The notes under the pieces were generated by a model that was not told the DNA's origin, searched no databases, and was given only the letters and a program-made list of their open reading frames with translations. Shown one piece after another: positions 17,501-24,458 of a DNA stretch of 48,850 bases. This DNA comes from Mesobacillus maritimus (GTDB lineage Bacteria; Bacillota; Bacilli; Bacillales; Cytobacillaceae), in NCBI RefSeq assembly GCF_019749255.1, contig NZ_JACWFH010000039.1, forward strand, positions 1 through 48,850. The letters are read 5' to 3'. How positions within the stretch are numbered: the stretch's first letter is position 1; every line of letters starts with the position of its first letter. The translations under genes were made by a program, and so were the position numbers.

Positions 17501-17588
17501 GTTACTAACGTTAATTATTGTTCCAATCGTTTACGAGGTATTGTCAAAACTATTTAAGAAGAATCGTAAAGAAGTAGAAGAAAATTAA
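14505..17588 (+). CDS. swrC: RND-family efflux permease, SwrC/YerP-like
   Basis: This 1027-aa protein has the RND plan: a first helix at about residues 13-30, a large extracellular domain, helices from about 337, a second large domain from about 555 to 850, and a final helix bundle. The proton-relay pair Asp402-Asp403 is present in GRVIDDSIVVVENIYRR, and PDISIPYLMVMDVYPGA opens the first domain as in AcrB and SwrC relatives. Gram-positive SwrC exports surfactin and related amphiphiles; the substrate here is inferred from that family. The start is GTG with AAGGTAGGTG upstream. It is a single-gene unit with a strong terminator at 17594. Confidence 0.88.
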   Translation: MKGLVNFVLKNKLAVWLLTIIITVSGVYSATQMKTETIPDISIPYLMVMDVYPGATPEKVMDEVSIPIEKAVEGLEDVKAVFSNSSSNMSSIQVEYEYGVDMDEKKRELESALDNVTLPEDAQEPIITAISMNMMPVVALSVSSETEDIVELTSTVNELLLPKIEKIDGVASATITGQHLEEVDFTYNEAKMTELGVTKETVEQMIQGSNMAVSLGLYEFEEGEQAVAVDGKFMTIDELKDMLIPVTPSEASPVPFVKLSEIAQIEAVGKVKSVSRTNGKDAIAIQIVKGQQENTVDVVNAVKELVEEEEAKIDGLVVDISLDQGEPIEESVNTMVEKAVFGGLIAVLIILLFLRDFKSTIISIVSIPVSIFMALLLLNWLDITLNIMTLGAITVAIGRVIDDSIVVVENIYRRLHLKEEKLTGRALVREATIEMFKPILSSTLVTVAVFAPLIFVGGMVGELFMPFALTMTFALGASLLVAITIVPALSHFLFKKKLYSEKTESSHKEQGKLANGYKKILKWTLNHKVITSLLAVVLLVGSVGLTPLIGFSFLGSEEEKVMYLTYTPGTGELKDETLENVTVVEEELLKRKDIDIVQLSVTESGDPMAAMMGGGSNGALLYLIFDSEMEDFPEAREEVEDYVFNIGQSGEWKSQNFSSMSMATDEVSYTFYSEDLDKLNEAVKMIEGVMTENDGLEDISSSAEDAYVEYVFNVEQDELLQYGLTTGQIVMMLSSSPTQDVLTTIEKDGDTLDVIVQQEQTAKPKTIDELLETPVPTATGQTMALSELVTVKKGTTLNTLARSEGEYHATVSGKIIGEDISKATSEVDEAIEELDLPKGVRVGVAGVAADMNETFTQLGIAMIAAIAIVYFILVVTFGEGLAPFAILFSLPFAVIGSFVGLLIAGETISVSVMMGLLMLIGIVVTNAIVLVDRIIHMERDGLSMREAILEAGATRLRPILMTAIATIGALIPLAIGNGGGGLISKGLGITVIGGLTSSTLLTLIIVPIVYEVLSKLFKKNRKEVEEN

Positions 17589-17593
17589 CATAG

Positions 17594-17630
17594 AACCCTA
17601 CAAGGTGATTAATCTTGTAGGGTTTTTTTT
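17594..17630 (+). terminator. Terminator of the RND pump gene
   Basis: AACCCTACAAG pairs perfectly with CTTGTAGGGTT and runs into eight T. Confidence 0.93.
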
Positions 17631-17826
17631 ATCGATATTTACTAAACAAGAATCTCGATCTTAAGGCAATTTTGATGGATTTCAGTTCACAAAAATTCAC
17701 CAAACACGTTTAGAGGGAATGAGGAGGATATTCTTCGATTCTTAAGAATATATTATGTAATTAGTGAAACAGATTGGGAAAGAATTTCTAGATAAGTGTG
17801 ACTGGAGCAAGGAGGAGGAATAGTAA

Positions 17827-18378
17827 ATGGATGTAGCGATACTCGTACTTGATATTCAAAAAGGGTTTATTAGTGATAACGCTCGGATGCCTGTGGCAAA
17901 ACATCAGATTGAACCGATGTTAGAAAAAGTTAATAGGATGATTGCGCAAGCTGATAGTATAGGAATCCCTGTGGTGTATGTAGGGAATGAATTTGAACCT
18001 AAACAAGTTATTGCAAATTTTTTAACAAAAAAATCGGCATTAAAAGGCAGTGAAGGGGCTGAACTAGATGAGAGATTAGTAAGGGTGAATAATCATTATT
18101 TTGCAAAAAACAAATCGAATGCATTCAGCAATTCGGAACTTGTTTCATATTTAAAAGCTAAAGAAGTTAAGAATATCGTTATTGTTGGCTTGTTTGCAGA
18201 AGGTTGTGTAGCGGCGACTGCACTCGACTCAATTCGGAGGAAGTTCACTGTAACAGTAGTAGGAGATGCAGTAGCAAGTGTCAGTGACTCAAAGCGAGAA
18301 AAGTCTTTAAAATATTTGGGTACAAAAGGTGTTGCTATTCGTGATTCCTCACAAGTATTCGATAAGATCCTGAACTAA
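17827..18378 (+). CDS. Isochorismatase-family cysteine hydrolase
   Basis: The 183-aa product shows the family triad: Asp9 in LVLDIQKGF, Lys96 in FAKNKSNAF, and the nucleophile Cys127 in LFAEGCVAATALDS preceded by the usual hydrophobic strand. Members hydrolyse isochorismate, nicotinamide or other amides; nothing here fixes the substrate. GCAAGGAGGAGG precedes the ATG. It appears to be monocistronic. The ~195 bp before it contain no other gene. Confidence 0.87.
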   Translation: MDVAILVLDIQKGFISDNARMPVAKHQIEPMLEKVNRMIAQADSIGIPVVYVGNEFEPKQVIANFLTKKSALKGSEGAELDERLVRVNNHYFAKNKSNAFSNSELVSYLKAKEVKNIVIVGLFAEGCVAATALDSIRRKFTVTVVGDAVASVSDSKREKSLKYLGTKGVAIRDSSQVFDKILN

Positions 18379-18503
18379 TTTGAAATGGAAAAAGTTGCTA
18401 CATCATGAAAGCTTGTCATCAAATCAGCGAGAGGGCGCAGGCCATGCTCCTCTTGTGTCTCTTTGTTTGATAATTCTTCAACGTGTTTAGTAGGGACTAA
18501 GTC

Positions 18504-18698
18504 TTAAATAATATCAAATATGCTGTCCAGCACTTTTCCTATGCCTCTTACAAACCAGTAAATCATTCTAAACGGCAATAAAATTAATTCAGGGATATAA
18601 AAGAGCAAATCAAAAATAAAATCCGTAAACGTGTAAGTGTCGCGACCATTTCTTCTCATTCTTCGTTTTCCCTTCATTTTGTTCCACCATTCTTTCAT
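18504..18698 (-). CDS. Small basic-amphipathic membrane-associated protein
   Basis: This 64-aa protein has a strongly basic N-terminus (KMKGKRRMRRNGR), then an aromatic/hydrophobic segment (TDFIFDLLFYIPELILLPFRMIYWFVRG) of about 40 residues. AAGGAG lies 10 nt before the ATG at 18698; a GTG at 18704 is closer to that site. It is probably membrane-bound, and no family was recognised. It sits before the Bce-type locus on the other strand. Confidence 0.6.
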   Translation of the reverse strand: MKEWWNKMKGKRRMRRNGRDTYTFTDFIFDLLFYIPELILLPFRMIYWFVRGIGKVLDSIFDII

Positions 18699-18903
18699 AC
18701 ACACCCACTCCTTGAAAGGTTATCATTCACAAATTGTTCGTCACTTTTTATCTAATACGAATCGTACTTAAGAAAGGTTTCAATCAAAAAGGTCTAGACA
18801 TATCCACCTTTATCTACATGATAAAGACTTGCTTTTAGACCTTGTTTATTTTGTGGAAATCTGCTTCTTGTGCCATAATATTTACGAAATGGGGAATGGA
18901 AAT

Positions 18904-19611
18904 ATGCAAACAATCATGATTGTGGAAGATGACCACAAAATTGCGGAACATTTACACTCATATATTGAAAAATACGGATATCATGTTTATAAAGTGACAA
19001 ATTTTGATCATGTCATAGAGGCGTTTCATATCCATAAACCGGACCTTGTGTTGCTTGATGTCAACTTACCAAGTTATGATGGCTACTATTGGTGTCGGCA
19101 GATTCGCAAAGAATCCATCTGTCCCGTTATTTTTATCTCGGCAAGGGTTGGGGAAATGGACCAGGTGATGGCCTTGGAAAACGGTGGGGACGATTTTATT
19201 ACAAAACCGTTTCACATTGAAGTGGTCATGGCAAAAATTCGTAGCCAGCTTCGTCGAGCCTATGGAGAATATGCGAAACAAGCGGAAGAACGTGTAATTG
19301 AAAGAGAAGGTCTCAAGCTCTATCCTGAACGATTGGAACTGTCCTTTGGTTCAAAAAACATTTCTTTATCAAAAAAGGAAGCCGATCTTATCGAGACCTT
19401 AATGGAGCGTTATCCGCGTGTTGCTGGTCGTGAGGATTTATTAGAAAAATTATGGGATGAACAAACGTACATAGATGAAAATACATTGAACGTGAACATT
19501 ACACGAGTAAGAAAAAAGTTTCAAGAACTCGATATTAAAGATGCCGTTGAAACCGTTAGAGGCGTTGGGTATCGCCTACATGTGTCGTGGAAAAAGGTGG
19601 GAGAGGAATGA
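18904..19611 (+). CDS. Bce-type response regulator (OmpR family)
   Basis: The 235-aa product has a receiver domain (acidic pocket Glu8-Asp9-Asp10, phosphoacceptor Asp52 in LVLLDVNLP, Lys101 in FITKPF) and a C-terminal winged helix (SKKEADLIETLMERYPRVAG, NTLNVNITRVRKKF, ETVRGVGYRL). The ATG at 18904 follows GGGGAATGG; longer in-frame starts lack a site and precede the receiver fold. The stop overlaps the kinase start (ATGA). It resembles BceR, YxdJ and PsdR, and most likely activates the downstream transporter genes through the 7-4-7 site at 20594-20611. Confidence 0.9.
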   Translation: MQTIMIVEDDHKIAEHLHSYIEKYGYHVYKVTNFDHVIEAFHIHKPDLVLLDVNLPSYDGYYWCRQIRKESICPVIFISARVGEMDQVMALENGGDDFITKPFHIEVVMAKIRSQLRRAYGEYAKQAEERVIEREGLKLYPERLELSFGSKNISLSKKEADLIETLMERYPRVAGREDLLEKLWDEQTYIDENTLNVNITRVRKKFQELDIKDAVETVRGVGYRLHVSWKKVGEE

Positions 19612-20609
19612 AGCTTTTTTTAAAAGAACATGCTCTGTTAATAGGGGTTCAGACAGTACAATGGGTCACGATGCTGCTCATCCTATGGTTGGACGGATAT
19701 CCAAACATGAAAATTACACTTTATACGGCCTTTTTAGGCTTTTTCTTTTTAAGTTGCTATCTGTTTTATCATTATTATCGTCATCGGAAGTTTTATCAGA
19801 GGCTTAGTACCCCGCTCGCATCATTAGATGATTCTTTTCAACAAACAGATCAAGCTCCTGTGTCAGAAGCCCTTGACCAGTTACTCAAAGAACAATATAA
19901 ATTTTACCAAAATCAGTTGAAAAATTTAGAGCATCAACAGGGAGAGCATTTAAAGTTTATGGATCAATGGGTGCATCAAATGAAAACACCGCTGTCCGTC
20001 ATTGAACTCACTGCTCAAACCTTGGACGAGCCCGATTCATCTAATATTCGGGAAGAGACAGAGCGAATGAAAACGGGGTTAAATACAATTCTTTATATGG
20101 CGCGTCTGAGGTCGATTGAAAAGGACTTTCAGTTTAAACCTGTGTTGCTTTCGAATATCGTTCATGAAGTGAATAAAGAAAATAAGCGATTTTACATACG
20201 TAATCAAGTGTATCCGAAGCTAAAAATAGAAAGAGAAGATATCACAGTCGAAACGGATGAAAAATGGCTGTTTTTCATGCTTTCTCAACTGATCCACAAC
20301 GCTGTGAAATATTCTGCAGGGAAAAGTAGTCAAATCTATATTGCGATTTATGAAAAATCGGGGGAAGCAATCCTAGAGGTAAAAGACTTTGGTGTCGGAA
20401 TCCCATTAAGCGATCAAAGGCGAATTTTTGATGCTTTTTTTACAGGAGAAAATGGACGAGCTTTCAGGGAGTCGACTGGAATGGGCCTTTATTTAACCAA
20501 AGAGGTTGGGGATCGTCTAGGGCACCGTATTGAACTAGAATCTCAGGTTGGAAAAGGGTCTGTGTTTCGAATTATTTTCTCAGAAGCCCAAAACCTTACA
20601 ACAGTGTAA
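19608..20609 (+). CDS. Bce-type intramembrane-sensing histidine kinase
   Basis: This 333-aa kinase has two N-terminal helices (about residues 9-28 and 36-56) joined by a loop of only about 7 residues, so it has no extracellular sensor, which is the hallmark of BceS-like kinases that sense through their transporter. His123 lies in QWVHQMKTPLSVIEL. The ATPase part shows QLIHNAVKYS, VKDFGVGIP, the F-box FDAFFTGENGR and the G2 box STGMGLYLTKEV. It is coupled to the regulator by the ATGA overlap. Its last codons lie inside the putative response-regulator binding site. Confidence 0.9.
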   Translation: MKLFLKEHALLIGVQTVQWVTMLLILWLDGYPNMKITLYTAFLGFFFLSCYLFYHYYRHRKFYQRLSTPLASLDDSFQQTDQAPVSEALDQLLKEQYKFYQNQLKNLEHQQGEHLKFMDQWVHQMKTPLSVIELTAQTLDEPDSSNIREETERMKTGLNTILYMARLRSIEKDFQFKPVLLSNIVHEVNKENKRFYIRNQVYPKLKIEREDITVETDEKWLFFMLSQLIHNAVKYSAGKSSQIYIAIYEKSGEAILEVKDFGVGIPLSDQRRIFDAFFTGENGRAFRESTGMGLYLTKEVGDRLGHRIELESQVGKGSVFRIIFSEAQNLTTV

Positions 20610-20660
20610 GGAAAGTGAAAGCTGAATCGATAGTTTACCTTTTATGACTAGAAGTATACT
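20594..20660 (+). promoter_or_regulatory. BceR-like binding site and promoter of the transporter genes
   Basis: CCTTACA-acag-TGTAAGG (20594-20611) is a perfect 7-4-7 inverted repeat and contains the TTACA-N4-TGTAA core described for BceR-like regulators. It overlaps the kinase stop codon. A -10 TATACT lies at 20655-20660, with a weak -35 GTTTAC at 20633-20638, so the site sits just upstream of the -35 as expected for activation. Confidence 0.7.
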
Positions 20661-20707
20661 AATCACAGATCCAAATCAGATGTTTACGAATGAAGGGAGA
20701 TCTTGTG

Positions 20708-21472
20708 ATGCTGAATGTGAAACAAGTGAGTAAAATCTACGAAGGCAAAATGGCCTATCGGGCTTTAACAGATATCGATTTAAAGATTGAAACAGGCGAA
20801 TTTGTCGGAATTATGGGACCATCTGGAAGTGGAAAGACTACGTTGTTGAACTTAATTGCCACCATTGATGAACCAACCACTGGGGAAGTATTAATTAATG
20901 GCCAGAACCCTCATAAATTGAAAAAAGATGACTTAGCAAAGTTCCGCCGCCGGGAATTAGGATTTGTATTCCAAGAATTCAACTTACTACACACACTAAC
21001 AGTTGAAGAGAATATGGTTCTGCCACTTACCCTTGACGGAGCAAAAGTGAAGGACATGAAAGAAAAAGCACATAGTATTGCTGAAAAAATCGGAATTAAA
21101 GAGATTATGAACAAACGTACGTATGAAATATCGGGCGGGCAAGCGCAACGTGCGGCAGTCGCAAGAGCGATGATCCATCAACCTACGCTGCTTTTAGCAG
21201 ATGAACCTACGGGGAACCTAGATTCTAAGGCTTCAAAAGATGTGATGACTATGTTGGAAAATATCAACAAAACTGAGAAGACAACGATGATGTTAGTCAC
21301 ACATGATGCGCAAGCGGCTAGTTACTGTAATCGGGTTGTGTTCATTCGCGATGGGAAGCTATATTCCGAGATTCATCGAGGCGATAATCGCCAGGCGTTT
21401 TTTCAGAAAATCATTGATACATTATCGCTAATGGGAGGGGATGCACATGACCTTTCGCCAATTCGCGTTTAA
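20708..21472 (+). CDS. Bce-type ABC transporter ATP-binding protein
   Basis: The 254-aa ATPase shows Walker [13 protein letters not shown]-loop FVFQEFNLL, signature ISGGQAQRAAVARA and Walker B LLLADEPTGNLD, then VTHDAQAASYC. It belongs to the MacB/BceA group. AAGGGAGA lies 8 nt before the ATG at 20708; the longer ORF start at 20690 has no site. It overlaps the permease gene by 26 bp. With the permease it would remove cell-wall-active peptides from their lipid targets and pass flux information to the kinase. Confidence 0.92.
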   Translation: MLNVKQVSKIYEGKMAYRALTDIDLKIETGEFVGIMGPSGSGKTTLLNLIATIDEPTTGEVLINGQNPHKLKKDDLAKFRRRELGFVFQEFNLLHTLTVEENMVLPLTLDGAKVKDMKEKAHSIAEKIGIKEIMNKRTYEISGGQAQRAAVARAMIHQPTLLLADEPTGNLDSKASKDVMTMLENINKTEKTTMMLVTHDAQAASYCNRVVFIRDGKLYSEIHRGDNRQAFFQKIIDTLSLMGGDAHDLSPIRV

Positions 21473-23312
21473 TAATGTTACGCGCAATAAAAGGTTGTAT
21501 GCCGCCTACTTTCTAAGTAGTATGTTTACGGTGATGGTCTTTTTTGCTTTTAGTATTTTTGCATTTCACCCAGCCTTGAGTGGGGATGAAATGAATATGA
21601 GCGTTGCCCAAGGGATGTATATATCGGCAGGGATTATTTATGTGTTTTCTTTTTTCTTTGTTCTCTATTCGATGAGTTCCTTTTTACAGTCACGGAAAAA
21701 GGAATTTGGGTTATTGATGATTCAAGGGATGTCGATGAAACAAATTCGGACGATGGTGTTTCTTGAAAACATGGTGATAGGATTTTTTGCAACTATCTTT
21801 GGAATTGGGATTGGCTTGGTGTTCGCGAAGGGAATCTTAATGCTTGCCGAAAATGTGCTCGTTCTTAGTGGTGAGCTTAACTTCTATTTTCCAATCCTAG
21901 CGATTTTGTTAACGTTTGTTTCTTTTATGATTCTATTTTTCTTTATTTCGTTATTTGTTTCGTATGTGTTACGAAGCAAAAAGCTAATTGAGCTAATAAA
22001 AGGAAATAAGAAATCCAAAGGGGAACCAAAGGCGAATCTATTTTTAACTCTTATAGCAGTGGTCTTGCTTGTGGCTGGGTATGTGGTGGCATTAATGGCA
22101 AAGGGCATGGAAGTTTTAGCTGTTATGCTGCCGGTTATTATTGTTGTTAGCATTGGGACCTATTTGCTATTTACACAATTAAGCGTTTATGTGATTCGGA
22201 AGTTGAAGAATAATGAGAATGTTTTCTGGTTTAAAACGAATATGATCTTGTTCTCGGATTTATCGTTTCGGATGAAAGACAATGCTCGAACGTTCTTCTT
22301 AGTGGCGATGGTGTCAACTGTGGCATTTAGTGCGATAGGGACGCTATACGGATTCCAAACGTATCTGACTGCTGGTACGAAAATTACCAATCCGAATTCA
22401 TTTACTTATTATGCCTACGACAATGAAGAACAAGATGTGGCATTAATCAATGAGGTATTAAAGGAAGAAAACATTAAAGCTAATCAAGAGCAAATGATGT
22501 TCAATTATTATGAAATTGAAGGCGCTTGGGTTGTTATTGCCAAAGAATCAGATTTCAACCGTTTTGCAGCTTTAATAGGTGAAGAAGGGGTAAGCATTCC
22601 AGAAGGGAAAACGGTGGTCGTTGAATTTGACGGCGTTCCCTTTAATCAAACCGAAGAGTTATTGAAAGATTCTATTCAACTGAATTCAGGAAAAACGTTG
22701 GTACCAAAAAAGGATGAAGTCATCTATTCACGTGCACTACCGGCTACGGCTTCTTATTACCTGGTTTCAGATAAGGATTATCAACAATTGCCTGCTCCTG
22801 TAGATGAAACAAGTTATTATGCATGGCAAGCCACAAGTGGTGAACAGAATGTGTTTGCCGCTGGAGAAAAGTTAAGCAAGGAGCTGCCAAGGCATGAATT
22901 TACTTCTGTTGACTATCGATTGTACGAAACGAACCAAATGTATGCCCCAATCCTATTTGTCGGACTATTCATAGGCATTGTGTTTTTCGTTTCGGCTGGA
23001 AGCTTCCTCTATTTTCGTTTGTACATGGATGTAGAAGAGGATAAACAAAAGTTTAAATCGATTAGCAAAATGGGACTAAGCGAAAACGAAATGAAAAAGG
23101 TATTAAGCCGACAAACCGCGATTCTTTTCTTTGCGCCAATTCTTGTGGCACTGATTCATGGTGCGGTAGCCTTAACGGCTTTATCCCATATGTTTGAATA
23201 CAATCTAGTTAAAGAATCGGTCATCGTTCTTAGTGTATTTTTTGTGATTCAAATTTTCTATTATTTTATTGTTCGCTTTTATTATTATCGACAAATCAAA
23301 GGGGCTCTCTAA
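21447..23312 (+). CDS. Bce-type ABC transporter permease (FtsX fold)
   Basis: This 621-aa permease has the BceB plan of about ten helices: helices near residues 18-37, 55-80, 103-133, 147-173, 198-220, 224-250 and 285-305, then a large extracellular domain (about 310-520) and three final helices. The extracellular domain is the part that recognises bacitracin- or lantibiotic-like peptides in this family; specificity cannot be read from the sequence. The ATG at 21447 has GGGAGGGG 6 nt upstream; the ATG at 21441 abuts it. Confidence 0.9.
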   Translation: MTFRQFAFNNVTRNKRLYAAYFLSSMFTVMVFFAFSIFAFHPALSGDEMNMSVAQGMYISAGIIYVFSFFFVLYSMSSFLQSRKKEFGLLMIQGMSMKQIRTMVFLENMVIGFFATIFGIGIGLVFAKGILMLAENVLVLSGELNFYFPILAILLTFVSFMILFFFISLFVSYVLRSKKLIELIKGNKKSKGEPKANLFLTLIAVVLLVAGYVVALMAKGMEVLAVMLPVIIVVSIGTYLLFTQLSVYVIRKLKNNENVFWFKTNMILFSDLSFRMKDNARTFFLVAMVSTVAFSAIGTLYGFQTYLTAGTKITNPNSFTYYAYDNEEQDVALINEVLKEENIKANQEQMMFNYYEIEGAWVVIAKESDFNRFAALIGEEGVSIPEGKTVVVEFDGVPFNQTEELLKDSIQLNSGKTLVPKKDEVIYSRALPATASYYLVSDKDYQQLPAPVDETSYYAWQATSGEQNVFAAGEKLSKELPRHEFTSVDYRLYETNQMYAPILFVGLFIGIVFFVSAGSFLYFRLYMDVEEDKQKFKSISKMGLSENEMKKVLSRQTAILFFAPILVALIHGAVALTALSHMFEYNLVKESVIVLSVFFVIQIFYYFIVRFYYYRQIKGAL

Positions 23313-23318
23313 AGAAAT

Positions 23319-23364
23319 GTCAGTAACCACAATTAAATAATAATGTGGTTACTGGCTTTTTTTC
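23319..23364 (+). terminator. Terminator of the Bce-type operon
   Basis: CAGTAACCAC and GTGGTTACTG form a 10-bp stem, extended by A-T pairs, and are followed by a run of seven T. Confidence 0.9.
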
Positions 23365-23423
23365 TATGTTTTAAATACGCGAAAAAAATATAAATCTAAT
23401 ATCAAAATATTTAAAACAATATA

Positions 23424-23556
23424 TTGCAGACTGTTTGAAAGTGGATTATAATAAATTTAATAATTCCTATGTGATTAGTTGGTTTTAAACTGAATATAGT
23501 CCTGATCAGACAAACTGAAGGGCAATTATCTGAAAAATACAGATAATTGCTTTTTT
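23424..23556 (+). ncRNA. Candidate short RNA or 5' attenuator of the sulfate locus
   Basis: A near-consensus promoter (TTGCAG at 23424, 17-bp spacer, TATAAT at 23447-23452) is followed about 70 nt later by a strong intrinsic terminator. The terminator is GCAATTATCTG paired with CAGATAATTGC, then TTTTTT at 23551. The predicted transcript is about 98 nt (from about 23459), holds no ORF with a ribosome site, and lies behind the terminator of the previous operon. It could be a small RNA or a riboswitch-like leader of the Rrf2 gene at 23703. I recognise no SAM-I, SAM-II, preQ1 or T-box consensus in it. Confidence 0.55.
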
Positions 23557-23576
23557 GTGTTATGAATGTACCCTTT

Positions 23577-23649
23577 TTTATCCAACTACATAGGATAAAA
23601 CAAAAAAAGTGGGGGATGACCTATATAGGGTTAATTAAACCTAGGTTTA
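23577..23649. promoter_or_regulatory. Cluster of palindromes before the Rrf2 gene
   Basis: Three dyads lie within 75 bp: TTTATCC and GGATAAA (23577-23599), CCTATATAGG (23620-23629), and the perfect 14-bp TAAACCTAGGTTTA (23636-23649). They sit in the 145 bp between the short-RNA terminator and the Rrf2 start and are plausible operators for the Rrf2 regulator, but none matches a CymR consensus that I could confirm. Confidence 0.45.
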
Positions 23650-23702
23650 GTGGTATCGGCGAATGTTGACTGAAATACTCAACAATTGAAAGTAGGGATA
23701 AT

Positions 23703-24158
23703 ATGAAGGTATCCAGTAAAGGGGAATATGCACTGCGAGCTTTGCTAGTATTAGGGCAACATCATGGGAATGTGCTATCAATCCAAGAAATTTCCGACAA
23801 GACGCTAGTAACGGTCCATTATTTGGAACAGATACTGCTTCAATTAAAAAAACTAGGCTATGTTTCTAGCAAAAGGGGAGTTAAAGGAGGGTATTTTCTT
23901 GAAAAGGCAACAGATGAAGTCAACATCGGGGAAGTGATTCGCGACTTAGAAGGACCTTTATCCCCAATGGCTTGTGCTTCAATTACAAAATATGAACCAT
24001 GTCCTTTGGAGGAGGGGTGTCAGTTAAAACCTCTTTGGTCTTTGGTCAGAGATACGATTGCCTTTGTACTCGAGCGTACGACACTTGAAGATTTACTTGA
24101 GAATCGACTACCATTTATAAAAGGAGATGAGTTAGATGTCATTAAAAGGTCGTATTGA
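23703..24158 (+). CDS. Rrf2-family regulator with three cysteines
   Basis: This 151-aa protein has the Rrf2 winged helix (MKVSSKGEYALRALLVLGQH, EQILLQLKKLGYVSSKRG, GGYFLEKATDEVNIGEVIR). It then shows LEGPLSP and three cysteines, Cys91, Cys100 and Cys106, in the loop where IscR and NsrR hold an iron-sulfur cluster. CymR, the cysteine regulator of B. subtilis, lacks these. The setting (yezD and a complete sulfate transporter downstream) suggests control of sulfate uptake in response to sulfur or iron-sulfur status; this is inferred. It overlaps yezD by 23 bp. Confidence 0.88.
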   Translation: MKVSSKGEYALRALLVLGQHHGNVLSIQEISDKTLVTVHYLEQILLQLKKLGYVSSKRGVKGGYFLEKATDEVNIGEVIRDLEGPLSPMACASITKYEPCPLEEGCQLKPLWSLVRDTIAFVLERTTLEDLLENRLPFIKGDELDVIKRSY

Positions 24159-24324
24159 TCAACAAATATTGGAAAAGATTAAAAGCTTACTAGAGAGTTT
24201 AGAATTTGGAACGGTGCAGATTACCGTCCATGATTCACAAATCACCCAAATCGATAAATTGGAAAAACACCGTTTGCCGTTACAATCACAGACAAAAACG
24301 CAGCAATTGAAGCGAAGGTATTAA
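24136..24324 (+). CDS. yezD: YezD-family (DUF2292) small protein
   Basis: This 62-aa protein has the YezD pattern: [33 protein letters not shown]. Such genes are regularly found beside sulfate uptake and assimilation genes; the molecular role is not established. AAAGGAGATGAG lies before the ATG, which falls inside the end of the Rrf2 gene. The C-terminal tail after EKHR is polar and longer than the core needs. A structured hairpin follows before the binding-protein gene. Confidence 0.8.
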   Translation: MSLKGRIDQQILEKIKSLLESLEFGTVQITVHDSQITQIDKLEKHRLPLQSQTKTQQLKRRY

Positions 24325-24353
24325 AAGATGAATATTGGCCGATCGGACCGCCG

Positions 24354-24416
24354 AAGGCTCCTTTAGTAAAATGTACAGTTCATGTACAGGATTTTGCTAT
24401 AGGGGCTTTTTATTTT
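24354..24416 (+). terminator. Terminator-like structured hairpin between yezD and the sulfate-binding gene
   Basis: AAGGCTCC pairs with GGGGCTTT (24402-24409), AGTAAAAT with ATTTTGCT (24391-24398) and GTAC with GTAC (24384-24387), giving about 20 bp in three stacked helices. TTTTTATTTT follows. Only about 40 nt remain before the next start codon, so there is no room for a separate promoter. The element therefore looks like a partial or regulated terminator within the operon. Confidence 0.6.
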
Positions 24417-24458
24417 GGTAAAAAGCCCAGAAAAATGAGAACAAAGGGAGAGAGCAAG

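Noticed and set aside
23459-23556. SAM-I, SAM-II, preQ1 riboswitch or T-box upstream of the Rrf2 gene
   Set aside because: None of the conserved cores of these classes is visible, so only an unclassified short RNA or leader is claimed.
24234-24434. Open frame between yezD and the sulfate-binding gene, in frame with the latter ([18 protein letters not shown])
   Set aside because: It would need a frameshifted yezD or an N-terminal extension of a lipoprotein whose own start and lipobox are clear. The second half coincides with the nested hairpin, which better explains the sequence.
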